DNA of 64,000 bases from Halomicrobium urmianum (GTDB lineage Archaea > Halobacteriota > Halobacteria > Halobacteriales > Haloarculaceae), in assembly GCF_020217425.1 (NCBI RefSeq), contig NZ_CP084090.1:744001-808000 (forward strand). The letters run 5' to 3'. Shown here in pieces: positions 1 to 7,634 of the stretch (position 1 is its first letter; each line of letters starts with the position of its first letter). The position numbers and the translations under genes were made by a program. The notes under the pieces are model-generated. The model saw only the letters and a program-made list of their open reading frames with translations, was not told the DNA's origin and did no database searches.

Positions 1-597
1 AACGACCACTCCGCGCCCATGGACGTGACGAACAACTTCAACGACGTCGCTGTCACCGGCGAGGCCGGCGAGGCCGACGTCTACGTGGCCGGCGACTCGG
101 GCAAGCTGTACTACAGCTTCGAGAACGGCACCGAGGGGACCTGGGAGTACGTTACCCCGGCCTCTGGCTCGGCGATCAACGCCGTCGACTTCTACGACGA
201 CCGGAAGGGTCACGTCGTCGACGGCAACCAGACGGTCCTGCACACGCGGGACGGCGCGACCTGGGACGAGATCGGCCTCTCCGACGCGAACTACAACCTC
301 TACGGCGTCGACTCCGACGGCGCGGACGACGTGTGGGTCTCCGGCGGCGGCGGGTCGATCTACCGCTGGGACGGCAGCCAGTGGCGTCGCGAGGACAACG
401 GCGACCCCGGCCTCCGCGACGTCGAAGTCGAGGGCGGCGACGGCCTGACCGTCGGCAGCGGCGGGAGCGTCTTCGACCGCGACGCCGGCGATGGCTGGGC
501 ACGGGAGCAGACGCCGACCGGCGCGAACCTGAAGGCGGTCGTCCGCGGCGATACGGACGTCGCGGTCGGCGCGGGCGGTGCGATCATCGAGCGGTAG
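1..597 (+). CDS. Beta-propeller (YCF48/BNR-like) protein, 3' part only
   Basis: The frame is open from the first base of the window, so the start lies upstream. At least 198 residues are visible, ending at a TAG at 595-597. The sequence is built from loosely repeated blades of about 40 residues that alternate short beta-strand-like hydrophobic runs with Gly/Asp/Trp turns, for example AVDFYDDRKGHVV, YGVDSDGADDVWVSGGGGS and LKAVVRGDTDVAVGAGG. This pattern fits the YCF48/BNR-like beta-propeller proteins often found as secreted proteins in haloarchaea. The first internal ATG at base 19 is unlikely to be the true start because the same repeat style reads through it. No catalytic residues are recognisable, so the function is unknown. 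Confidence 0.6.
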   Translation, partial: NDHSAPMDVTNNFNDVAVTGEAGEADVYVAGDSGKLYYSFENGTEGTWEYVTPASGSAINAVDFYDDRKGHVVDGNQTVLHTRDGATWDEIGLSDANYNLYGVDSDGADDVWVSGGGGSIYRWDGSQWRREDNGDPGLRDVEVEGGDGLTVGSGGSVFDRDAGDGWAREQTPTGANLKAVVRGDTDVAVGAGGAIIER

Positions 598-687
598 GCT
601 CGCCGTAGCCTCCGAGCAGTAGGCCCGCTGTAGATTTCGGATTCGCCGGTGCTGGCCAATACGGAGAGCTCCCGAATGTCAACGCCT

Positions 688-703
688 ACCAAAGCACTTT
701 GGT
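688..703. promoter_or_regulatory. Perfect inverted repeat, possible operator
   Basis: The sequence ACCAAAG-CA-CTTTGGT is a perfect 7-base inverted repeat with a 2-base spacer. It lies about 37 bases before the ATG of the small gene at 740 and just before a weak A/T-rich patch at 709-715. This position suits an operator for a dimeric regulator, but no regulator is tied to it by sequence. Confidence 0.35.
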
Positions 704-739
704 GTGACACTTACGATAGTGTGGTACATGGTGACAGCC

Positions 740-1012
740 ATGCAGCACGACTCCGCGGCTCCCGACGGCTGGCGCCGGGGCACCGCCACGCACCTGGATC
801 GGAAGTACACGCCCGCGACCCCGCTGGCCTTCGAGCAGGAGCGGACCGGCCGGCGCGTCGAGGTGATCCCGACGCTGATGTCCGCGCCCGGCGACGACGT
901 GACCTGGCACGTCCGCGCGGTGGACGACCAGGTGCGCGTCGTCGAGGACGAGATCGAGGACAGAGAGACGGCGCTGGACAGGGCGCGGGACGCGATGGAA
1001 GAGCGGCCGTAG
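740..1012 (+). CDS. Small conserved-type haloarchaeal protein, unknown function
   Basis: A 90-residue acidic protein starting MQHDSAAPDGW. In-frame ATGs also exist at 728 and 704; 740 is preferred because it lies about 25-30 bases after the A/T-rich patch CTTACGATAG and leaves room for the inverted repeat at 688-703. The protein has no signal peptide or membrane segment. Its middle (RRVEVIPTLMSAPGDDVTWHV) looks like a small beta fold and the C-terminal third is a charged helix. I do not recognise the family. The acidic composition and codon use match its neighbours, so it is probably a real gene. Confidence 0.6.
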   Translation: MQHDSAAPDGWRRGTATHLDRKYTPATPLAFEQERTGRRVEVIPTLMSAPGDDVTWHVRAVDDQVRVVEDEIEDRETALDRARDAMEERP

Positions 1013-1068
1013 GCGGGCGGCTACCGGAGGGCCCGCAGTCGCGCTTCGACGGCCGTAGAGTCCGACGA

Positions 1069-2456
1069 TTAGAGCTGCTGTACGTTCCGAAATTCGAACC
1101 GCGCGCCGCCCTCGGACGACTCCGTCACGTCGACGCTCCAGTCGTGGCCCCGAGCGATCGCACGGACGATGTCGAGGCCGAGACCAGTGCCAGTCGACTT
1201 CGAGGAGTACCCGGGCTCGAAGACGCTCTCGTGTTCGTCGGCGGGGATGCCCGGCCCATCGTCGGAAAGGAAAACCCGGCCTCGTCGTCGAGAGCGCCGA
1301 CGGTGACCGTGGCGTCGTCACCGGCGTGTTCGTGGGCGTTCCGGAAGAGGTTCTCGAACAGCTGCTGGAGCCGGTCTCCGTCCGCCAGTACGGTCGCGTC
1401 GGTGTCCACTACGAGTTCCATGTCACCCTCGTCGACGGTGCTCCACGCCCGGTTGACAGCCGAAGCGAGGTCGACCGGGTAGAGGTCCCCGACGGACTTC
1501 CCCTCCTGGGCGAGCGTGAGAAGATCGCTGATCAGGTTCTCGATCCGATCGAGCGCGTTAGCGACTTTCTCCAGATGCTGTTCGTCGCCGGAGGCGTCCA
1601 CGAGTTCGAGGTACCCGGTCGCGACGTTCAGCGGGTTTCGGAGGTCGTGACTGACGACGCTCGCGAACTGTTCGAGCCGGTCGTTCTTCTTCGAGAGTTC
1701 GGAGACGGTCTCTTGGAGTTCCTGCTCGGTCTTCTTCAGGCTGGTCCCGTCAGTGATGATCGCAAACGCGTGTTGCGCGCCGTCGTACCGGTACGGTATC
1801 AGCCGGAGCCGGTAGTACCTGGTGTCGTCGGGCAACGACATGGAGAACTCATTCGTGACTGCCGTCCCCGCCTCGACGGCGCTGTGAAGGTCCTCGTCGA
1901 CGTCGTCGAGATCGATCACGGACTGGAACCGCTGTCCCTCGTACGTCCCATCGACTGGGAAGCTATCGCGGAACTCGTCGTTGACGGTAACGATGGAGAA
2001 CTCGTTCTCGCGCACGGAGAGATCCGCGACCGCAATCGGTGCCTTCGCGAACAGCGACCGCCACCGGCGTCGATCGCGGTCACTGATCGCCTGTGTCCGT
2101 CTGGCCCGACTGATCTTCGTACCGGCGAACCCGCCTCCCACCGCACCGCCGATAGCCGCCTGTGCTACTGCGACGGACAGGTCAGTGCCGTCGCCTGCGA
2201 TCCACAGCCCCAACGCGGCACCTCCGAGCGCCCCTCCAGCGCTCCACGCCGCCGCTGTGGCCCAGTCCACGCGATCGACGCGACGACGTAGATATCCAAC
2301 CAACAACAGGGGAGAACCACCGAGCAGAACCACGATCAGCGCTCGCAATGGTGAAGCGGTCACGTCCCATCGAACTAGCCACTGGCTCACGATTTCGGCT
2401 TCAGTAAACAGGACTTTTACTGCTCCGATCATATATAGCGCGAGAGAAAGGCGCAT
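1069..2456 (-). pseudogene. Membrane histidine kinase with PAS-like domain, frameshifted
   Basis: The N-terminus has hydrophobic segments (about residues 1-55 and 70-115), followed by a PAS-like sensor region (about 135-245), a HisKA domain with phospho-acceptor His270 in VVSHDLRNPLN, and the ATPase N-box (LFENLFRNAHEHA). The reading frame is then lost at a run of four A on the + strand at 1271-1274. One more base there would restore the G1 box (LSDDGPGIP) and the G2 box (GTGLGLDIV), with a stop at 1069-1071 and a total of about 462 residues. As given, the frame runs to 1125 with an unrelated tail and the ATPase domain is cut. This is either a sequencing indel in a homopolymer or a real inactivation. 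The C-terminal motifs in the shifted frame are well conserved, so any decay is recent. Confidence 0.8.
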
Positions 2457-2520
2457 TCCGTAGTCTGCCTGTGAGTATTCGGCAGCTATTGTTAGCGTTG
2501 TGCAGGCATCCTCTGTATTG

Positions 2521-3028
2521 TTGACATCCCCCTCCGCCTGAAGGCGGAGGAATCCCGAGCGGTGGGAGTGTCAGGTCTGCAACCACGGACGCCGCCACTT
2601 CACGGGAGTCCGCCGCTAACCCAGCCATCGTGATCGGTGGCTGTCTAGCCGTGCCAAGCGGCTGTTACTCCTATCCTCGGTGTCGTTGACTCTCACCTGT
2701 TGTTTTTGCCAACAGAGAGCCTCCGACACGTCGCCAGACTCGGAGTTATCGTCGGGCTTGCTCAGGCCGACGGGCACAAGGACGAACCCTTCGAGGATTC
2801 GCGTTCACCGCGTCGGCGTTTCGGATACTGCCTCGTTATGTGGGCGGGCTGGCCGCCTCCGAGGGTCGTTCGGAATCCGCTCCGTTCCGACCTGACCTTA
2901 CTGCTGTATAGCAGTTCTTGGCACTTGACAGTATAGAATGGAAACTCAGCAATGCAATTGGCGGTGGAATGTATCACTAAGTCACCGCGCGTATCCACGG
3001 CGTGAACGCCGTGGTATTGCGCCTGTTC
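2521..3028. mobile_element. Palindrome-bounded, non-coding IS200/IS605-like element (element A)
   Basis: This 0.5 kb stretch has no convincing gene and is bounded by two hairpins with 8-base stems and TGAA loops: CCTCCGCC/GGCGGAGG at 2531-2550 and CCACGGCG/CGCCGTGG at 2995-3014. Its outer left end reads TTGACATCC, the same terminus seen (inverted) in other elements of this window. The interior (about 2815-2893) matches the complement of 27949-28024 in element B closely. The architecture fits the palindrome-associated transposable elements (PATEs) described in Haloquadratum, which are thought to be moved by IS200/IS605 transposases supplied elsewhere. End coordinates are good to about 10 bases. 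It sits upstream of the broken kinase gene. Confidence 0.65.
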
Positions 3029-3117
3029 AGCGTATAACGACTCCGGTCTGCCCAGTCGAATCCACGGACGGCAGTGGGAAAGACACCTGCGGTCCGCGAG
3101 TCGCCGATCGAGCGCCG

Positions 3118-3432
3118 CTACTCCAGTTCCTCGGCCACCGCTTCGGGGCCGAGCAGATCCGGATCGACCCTGAGGTCGGCCTGTCGGCTGGCGAAGTCCG
3201 GCAGCGAGCCCTCGGCGTAGACGACGACCCGCAGGTCGCCGTTGATGTCCTTCGCGACGGCGATGGAGGTGGCCTGGTCCATGTCCGTCAGGACGTACAC
3301 GTCGGCCTCGTGGATGCCGGCCTCCTCCAGTCCGGGGCGGTTCCCCAGCGGGGCCGTGGTGACCTCGTGGCCCTCGTCGGCGATGGCGTCGGCGATCCTG
3401 TCCGTGTCGGAGCCGGAGACGACGACCTTCAT
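3118..3432 (-). CDS. DUF7126-like small protein downstream of guaA
   Basis: A 104-residue protein starting MKVVVSGSDTDRIADAI. The N-terminal beta-alpha-beta pattern looks like a small NAD- or TrkA-N-like Rossmann half. The middle holds the strand VYVLTDMDQAT and a second strand, DLRVVVYAEG. Its ATG lies 2 bases after the guaA stop codon, so the two are almost certainly co-transcribed. In haloarchaea such a protein commonly sits next to guaA/pyrG and is sometimes labelled a CTP synthetase-related protein by neighbourhood only. No catalytic motif is visible and the role is unknown. Confidence 0.8.
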   Translation of the reverse strand: MKVVVSGSDTDRIADAIADEGHEVTTAPLGNRPGLEEAGIHEADVYVLTDMDQATSIAVAKDINGDLRVVVYAEGSLPDFASRQADLRVDPDLLGPEAVAEELE

Positions 3433-3434
3433 CG

Positions 3435-4352
3435 TCACTCGTACTCGATGGTCGCGGGCGGCTTGTGGGTCACGTCGTACAGCACCCGCGAGACGGTGTC
3501 GTTCTCGCCGGTGATGCGGCTCTGGATGCGCTGGAGGGTCTCCCAGTCGATTTCCTGGGCGCGGGCGGTCATGCCGTCCCGGCTCTCGACGGAGCGAACG
3601 GCGACGACCCAGCCGTGGACGCGGTTGTCGCCCTTGACGCCCGTGGCCTTGCCGATGACCGCCGCGAGCGCCTGCCAGGGGTCGTGTTCCTCGAGTTCCT
3701 CCTCGACGACGTGGTTGGCCTCGCGGGCGACCTCGAGCTTCTCCTCGGTGACCTCGCCGAGGATGCGGACGGCCAGCCCGGGGCCGGGGAACGGCATCCG
3801 CTCGGCGATGATCTCCTCCAGGTCGAGCGCGCGGGCGACCTCGCGGACCTCGTCCTTGTAGAGGTCCCGCATGGGTTCGACGATGCCGTCGAAGTCGACG
3901 ACCTCGGGGAGTCCCCCGACGTTGTGGTGGGACTTGATCGTCCCCTCGCTCTCGATCCGGTCGGGATAGATGGTCCCCTGGACGAGGTAGTCCGCGTCGA
4001 CCTCCGTCGCGACCGTCTCGAACTCCCGGATGAACTGCTCGCCGATGGCGTGACGCTTCTCCTCGGGGTCGGTGACGCCCTCGAGGACGTCGAGGAAGCG
4101 CTCCTTCGCGTCGACGATCCGCAGCGAGTCCATGTAGTCGAAGGTCTCGCGGATCTGCTCGGTCTCGCCCTTGCGCATCAGGCCGGTGTCGACGTAGACC
4201 GGGGTGAGCTGGTCGCCGACGGCCTCGTAGGCCAGCGCGGCGGCCGTCGAGGAGTCGACACCGCCGGAGAGCGCGATGACGGCGTTGGCGTCGCCGATCG
4301 CGTCGGCGATCTCCTCCTTGGCCTCCGGGATGAACGAGTCGACGTCGACCAT
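3435..4352 (-). CDS. guaA: GMP synthase (glutamine-hydrolysing), ATP-pyrophosphatase subunit B
   Basis: This 305-residue protein is the amination subunit of archaeal two-subunit GMP synthase, which converts XMP to GMP using ammonia from a separate glutaminase subunit. The PP-loop SGGVDSS at residues 29-35 binds ATP. The C-terminal dimerisation domain carries the typical [10 protein letters not shown] and [18 protein letters not shown] motifs. The length is normal for the B subunit, and the class I glutaminase domain of the bacterial fused enzyme is absent, as expected in archaea. The gene is followed after 2 bases by the DUF7126-like gene. The glutaminase subunit is not in this window. Confidence 0.95.
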   Translation of the reverse strand: MVDVDSFIPEAKEEIADAIGDANAVIALSGGVDSSTAAALAYEAVGDQLTPVYVDTGLMRKGETEQIRETFDYMDSLRIVDAKERFLDVLEGVTDPEEKRHAIGEQFIREFETVATEVDADYLVQGTIYPDRIESEGTIKSHHNVGGLPEVVDFDGIVEPMRDLYKDEVREVARALDLEEIIAERMPFPGPGLAVRILGEVTEEKLEVAREANHVVEEELEEHDPWQALAAVIGKATGVKGDNRVHGWVVAVRSVESRDGMTARAQEIDWETLQRIQSRITGENDTVSRVLYDVTHKPPATIEYE

Positions 4353-4512
4353 CAGCGAGCCACCTCCCCGTGAGCGCCGGCTGTACCGGACGTGGGACCG
4401 TCGGGGCGTCGAGCGCGACTACACCGCAGAATAGCTGTCGGAGTCGGCATACGGAACCTCTGCGAGGGCGGGGCAAAACGGTTACGAATCGACCACTTGA
4501 CCGCCCGGCGAC

Positions 4513-4529
4513 CGGCCGCGGGGCGGCCG
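4513..4529 (-). terminator. GC hairpin just after the GH16 gene
   Basis: On the minus strand CGGCCGC-CCC-GCGGCCG forms a 7-base-pair stem two bases after the GH16 stop codon. There is no strong T-run directly behind it, so a terminator role is only suggested. The rest of the 178-base gap to guaA shows nothing else recognisable. Confidence 0.3.
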
Positions 4530-4530
4530 C

Positions 4531-5634
4531 CTACACCTGCTCGAACAGGTCGACGAGGTCCGCGAAGTCCGCCTCGCCGTTGCCGTTGTAGTCGTAGTAG
4601 TCGACGTGGTCGGTCATCGCCGGGTCGTCCATGTTGTCGAAGTAGGTGACGACGTCCTCGAAGTCGGTCTCGCCGTTGCCGTTGAGGTCCTCGTAGAGTC
4701 CGTCGCCGTCCGGGTCGGTCGGTGCCGGCCCGTCGCCGACCGCCGGTGGCCCGGATCCCTCGACGGCCTCGTAGTGGCGGACGTACTCGACGCGCATCTG
4801 CTGGGGGAACTCGGTCGTCTCGTCGGGGTAGCCCGGCCACTGGCCGCCCACCGCCACGTTCAGCAGGAGGAAGAAGCCGTGGTCGAAGACTCACTCGTCG
4901 CCGGCGTCCTCGACGGTCGCCTGGGTCACCTCGTGGTACTGGGTCCCGTCGACGAACCACCGGATCCGGTCGGGCCGCCAGACGATCGAGAAGGTGTGCG
5001 CGCTCTCGGAGAACGTCCCCGAGTCGAGCGCGTAGCTCCCGCTGATCCCGTCAGCACCGGAGTAGTCGGGCCCGTGGACGGTCCCGTGGACCGTGTCCCG
5101 CTCGTGGCCGAGGAACTCCATGACGTCGATCTCGCCGCAGTTCGGCCACCCGCGGGTCCCGATGTCGTCCCCGAGCAGCCAGATCGCCGGCCAGATGCCC
5201 TGGCCCTTGGGCAGCGTCGCCCGAACGTCGATCCGCCCGTGGCGGACCTCGCGTTTCCCCTGCGTCTTCAGCCGTGCGGAGGTGTACTCGTTGACGCCGT
5301 TGGGCGCCGCCTCCTCGCGCGCCTCGACGACGAGGCCGCCGTCCTCGACCCACGCGTTGTCGCCGTCCGTATAGTACTGGGCCTCCTCGTTGCCCCAGTT
5401 GCAGGTCGTTCCCAGCTCGCCGTTCTCCCCGCACCCGGGCCTGGTCTTGAACGTCCAGGTGCTCTCGTCGATCGAGTCCCCGTCGAACTCGTCGCTCCAG
5501 ATCAGTTTCCAGGTCGCTCCCTCGGGCGCCGGCGGAGCGGACGCCTCGTCGCTCTGTCTGCTCGCGACCCCGGTCCCGACCGTCGTCGCTGCTCCCAGTG
5601 CGCCGACGCGGCACAGCAGTGTGCGTCTGTCCAT
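4531..5634 (-). pseudogene. GH16 beta-glucanase/laminarinase with C-terminal dockerin, interrupted by in-frame TGA
   Basis: The start chosen is the ATG at 5634 (MDRRTLLCRVGALG), which gives a Tat-like signal peptide; an upstream in-frame ATG at 5688 would bury it. Residues 40-290 are a GH16 fold with the catalytic motif EIDVME at residues 168-173 (nucleophile E168, acid/base E173), so the enzyme should cleave beta-1,3 or mixed-link glucans. Codon 248 is TGA at 4891-4893. The same frame continues with VFDHGFFLLLNVAVGG, the conserved last GH16 strand, then a 63-residue dockerin-like module. Family members have Trp at this place (WVFDH), so one C-to-T change on the + strand turned TGG into TGA. 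Without readthrough the protein loses its last strand and the dockerin. It is the third gene of a dockerin-tagged trio. Confidence 0.85.
4534..4722 (-). repeat. Dockerin module repeat, copy 1 (GH16)
   Basis: This segment encodes a 63-residue dockerin-like module with two calcium-loop motifs of the form DxNGNGExD (DLNGNGETD and DYNGNGEAD) after a DPDGDGLYED lead-in. It is nearly identical at DNA level to 7638-7829 and clearly related to 5811-5999, so the module has been copied between genes. Confidence 0.85.
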
Positions 5635-5807
5635 AGTTCCCCCGTCGCCGCCAGCGTCGTCGCGCGCTCGCGCCCGACCGACGGCCACTCGAAAATTCAG
5701 TCGGATGTGGGCGACAAAAAATCACTGCCGGACTGCCACAGTCCCGCGCCTCGGGGTATCGGTCGAGTCGCCGACGCCGCGACACCGCCCGATATCGACC
5801 GTCCCGG

Positions 5808-7511
5808 TCAGACCTGCTCGAACAGCTCGACGAGGTCGGCGTAGTCGACCCCGCCGTTGCCGTTGTAGTCGAAGGCGTCGGCGTTGCCGGTCATCGCGTC
5901 GCTCTCCACGTTCTCGAAGTAGGTGACCACGTCGTCGTAGTCGACCTCGCCGTTGCCGTTGAGGTCCTCGTACAGGCCGTCGCCGTCGGGATCCGTCGGC
6001 CGATTCTCGTTGTCGCCGACGGCGGGCGGACGGTCGTCTCGCCCGTTCGGCGGCCCCTCTCCGCCCTCGACGGTCACGGTGACCCGCCGGCCGGCGTCCG
6101 AATCCGTCACCGACACCGTCCGCGTCACCGAGCCTTGGTCGGTCGAGACCGTCACCTCGTGCTCGCCGATGAAGGCGTCGACGCTGTAGGTGCCCGAGCC
6201 GTCGGTCGTTCCGGACTCGTCGGTCCACCACTCGTCGAAGACGAGGTCGCGATACACCTCCATGGCGGGCTTGGGCTCCCAGCCCTCGTAGTAGAACGGC
6301 CCGTCGTCGCGCCAGTGGTGCTCGTCGCTCCCGCCCGCCGTCAGGAAGGCGTCGGTGGCCGGGTGGCTGAAGACCGTCTTGAGGTACTCGCGGAACCAGT
6401 CGGCCTTGTCCTCGTCGGGCCAGTCACCGGTGACGTCGAACTCCGTCACGTGCAGGCGGACGTCGTGCTGGGCGTACCTGTCGAGGACGTCCATGGTCTC
6501 CTGCGACGAGACGGTCGAACTCCGATCCGTGAAGTGACTCTGCAGTCCGACGTAGTCCAGCGAACTGTTCTCGTCGAGGAACTCGATCTGGCGCTCGTAG
6601 TCGTCGCGGGCGTAGTCGTAGGAGCCTTCGATCGTGTTGTAGTCGTTGGTCGCCAGCCCCACGTCGTCTGGCGCCGCGTCGCGTGCGTGGTCGTAGTAGT
6701 CCGCGAGGAGGGGCGCGGTGACCGGGTCGAGGTCGTCGGCCTCCTCGTTCGCGGGCACCCCGTTGACGGCGCGGATGAAGCCCGGCTCGTGGACCACCTC
6801 GTTCATCACCTCCCACTCCTCGATGACCGAGCCGTAGGACGTCCCCTCGTACTCGAAGTCGGCGTAGTGGTCGATGATCGTCTGGACGTGCTCGAAGCTC
6901 CGGTCTTCGACGTACTGGGGGTCGAGGTCGGGTCCGTCCTGACCGCTATCGTGGTCGACGCCCATCGCGTCGACGACGTCTCCCGGGACCGCCCAGGCGT
7001 CGATGTTCGCCCACAGGCAGACGTGGCCGCGCACGTCCAGCCCGTTGTCCTTCGCCCAGGCCGTGGCCTCGTCGGCGTCGTCCTGGTTGTCCTCGAAGAA
7101 GCGCCACTTGTGGTAGTTCCCGAACCACACGACGTTGAAGTCCTCTTTCAGCGTCTCGCGGTACGGGTGTCCCGGCTCGGTCTGGTTCACGAGGAGGTCG
7201 GCCGAGAGCGCGTAGCCGAACCAGTAGTCGTGGGACTGCATCTCGACGGAGACGTCGGCGTCCGGAACCGGCTCCCCGTTCTCGTCGACCACTTCCACCT
7301 CCAGCGGCCCGGTGCGGTGCTCCTGGATGCGCTGGTCGGCGGCAGTCTCCCAGTCGTCGCTCTGGGCGGCCGCCGCGCCCGCGCCGGTCCCGCCGAGGAC
7401 CCCAATCGCCGCGCCGACGCCGACCGTGCGAAGGTAGTCGCGACGCCCGATGCCACCGCGGCGCTTCTCGTCCGGTACGCCCCCCTGACGTGCGTTCGTG
7501 TCGTTCGTCAT
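5808..7511 (-). CDS. GH10 endo-beta-1,4-xylanase, Tat-secreted, with C-terminal dockerin
   Basis: This 567-residue protein starts MTNDTNARQ. A Tat signal with R23-R24 (GRRDYLRTVGVG) is followed by an Ala/Gly-rich hydrophobic segment. Residues 60-95 look like a small carbohydrate-associated beta module. The GH10 barrel spans about 100-430, with the acid/base Glu238 in EWEVMNE and the nucleophile Glu357 in HVTEFDV. A further beta region (about 450-495) precedes an Asp/Pro-rich linker and the dockerin. The reaction is internal cleavage of xylan outside the cell. An in-frame ATG at 7589 lies too close to the TATA-like box at 7601-7612 and would hide the Tat motif. Linker and dockerin resemble those of both flanking hydrolases. 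Confidence 0.93.
   Translation of the reverse strand: MTNDTNARQGGVPDEKRRGGIGRRDYLRTVGVGAAIGVLGGTGAGAAAAQSDDWETAADQRIQEHRTGPLEVEVVDENGEPVPDADVSVEMQSHDYWFGYALSADLLVNQTEPGHPYRETLKEDFNVVWFGNYHKWRFFEDNQDDADEATAWAKDNGLDVRGHVCLWANIDAWAVPGDVVDAMGVDHDSGQDGPDLDPQYVEDRSFEHVQTIIDHYADFEYEGTSYGSVIEEWEVMNEVVHEPGFIRAVNGVPANEEADDLDPVTAPLLADYYDHARDAAPDDVGLATNDYNTIEGSYDYARDDYERQIEFLDENSSLDYVGLQSHFTDRSSTVSSQETMDVLDRYAQHDVRLHVTEFDVTGDWPDEDKADWFREYLKTVFSHPATDAFLTAGGSDEHHWRDDGPFYYEGWEPKPAMEVYRDLVFDEWWTDESGTTDGSGTYSVDAFIGEHEVTVSTDQGSVTRTVSVTDSDAGRRVTVTVEGGEGPPNGRDDRPPAVGDNENRPTDPDGDGLYEDLNGNGEVDYDDVVTYFENVESDAMTGNADAFDYNGNGGVDYADLVELFEQV
5811..5999 (-). repeat. Dockerin module repeat, copy 2 (GH10)
   Basis: The module has the same 63-residue length and the same two loops as the other copies (DLNGNGEVD and DYNGNGGVD). 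The second loop has Gly in place of Glu at the seventh position, which may weaken calcium binding. Confidence 0.85.
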
Positions 7512-7600
7512 GGGCTTCGAACTCCCCGTCCGCCTGCGTCTGATCGCCGTCCCCCCTGGGATCGGCGTACACAGTGCGGAACGTTTCATCGGTCGGACGG

Positions 7601-7612
7601 CAATATATTAAG
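7601..7612 (-). promoter_or_regulatory. TATA-like box before the GH10 gene
   Basis: The A/T-rich stretch CAATATATTAAG stands out in GC-rich surroundings and reads TTAATATATTG on the minus strand. It predicts transcription starting near 7580 and a leader of about 70 bases before the chosen ATG at 7511. Confidence 0.5.
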
Positions 7613-7634
7613 AATTTTGCATAGTGTACAAAGG

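Noticed and set aside
4891-4893. TGA in GH16 as selenocysteine codon
   Set aside because: The expected residue is a structural Trp, GH16 enzymes are not selenoproteins, and no insertion element is visible.
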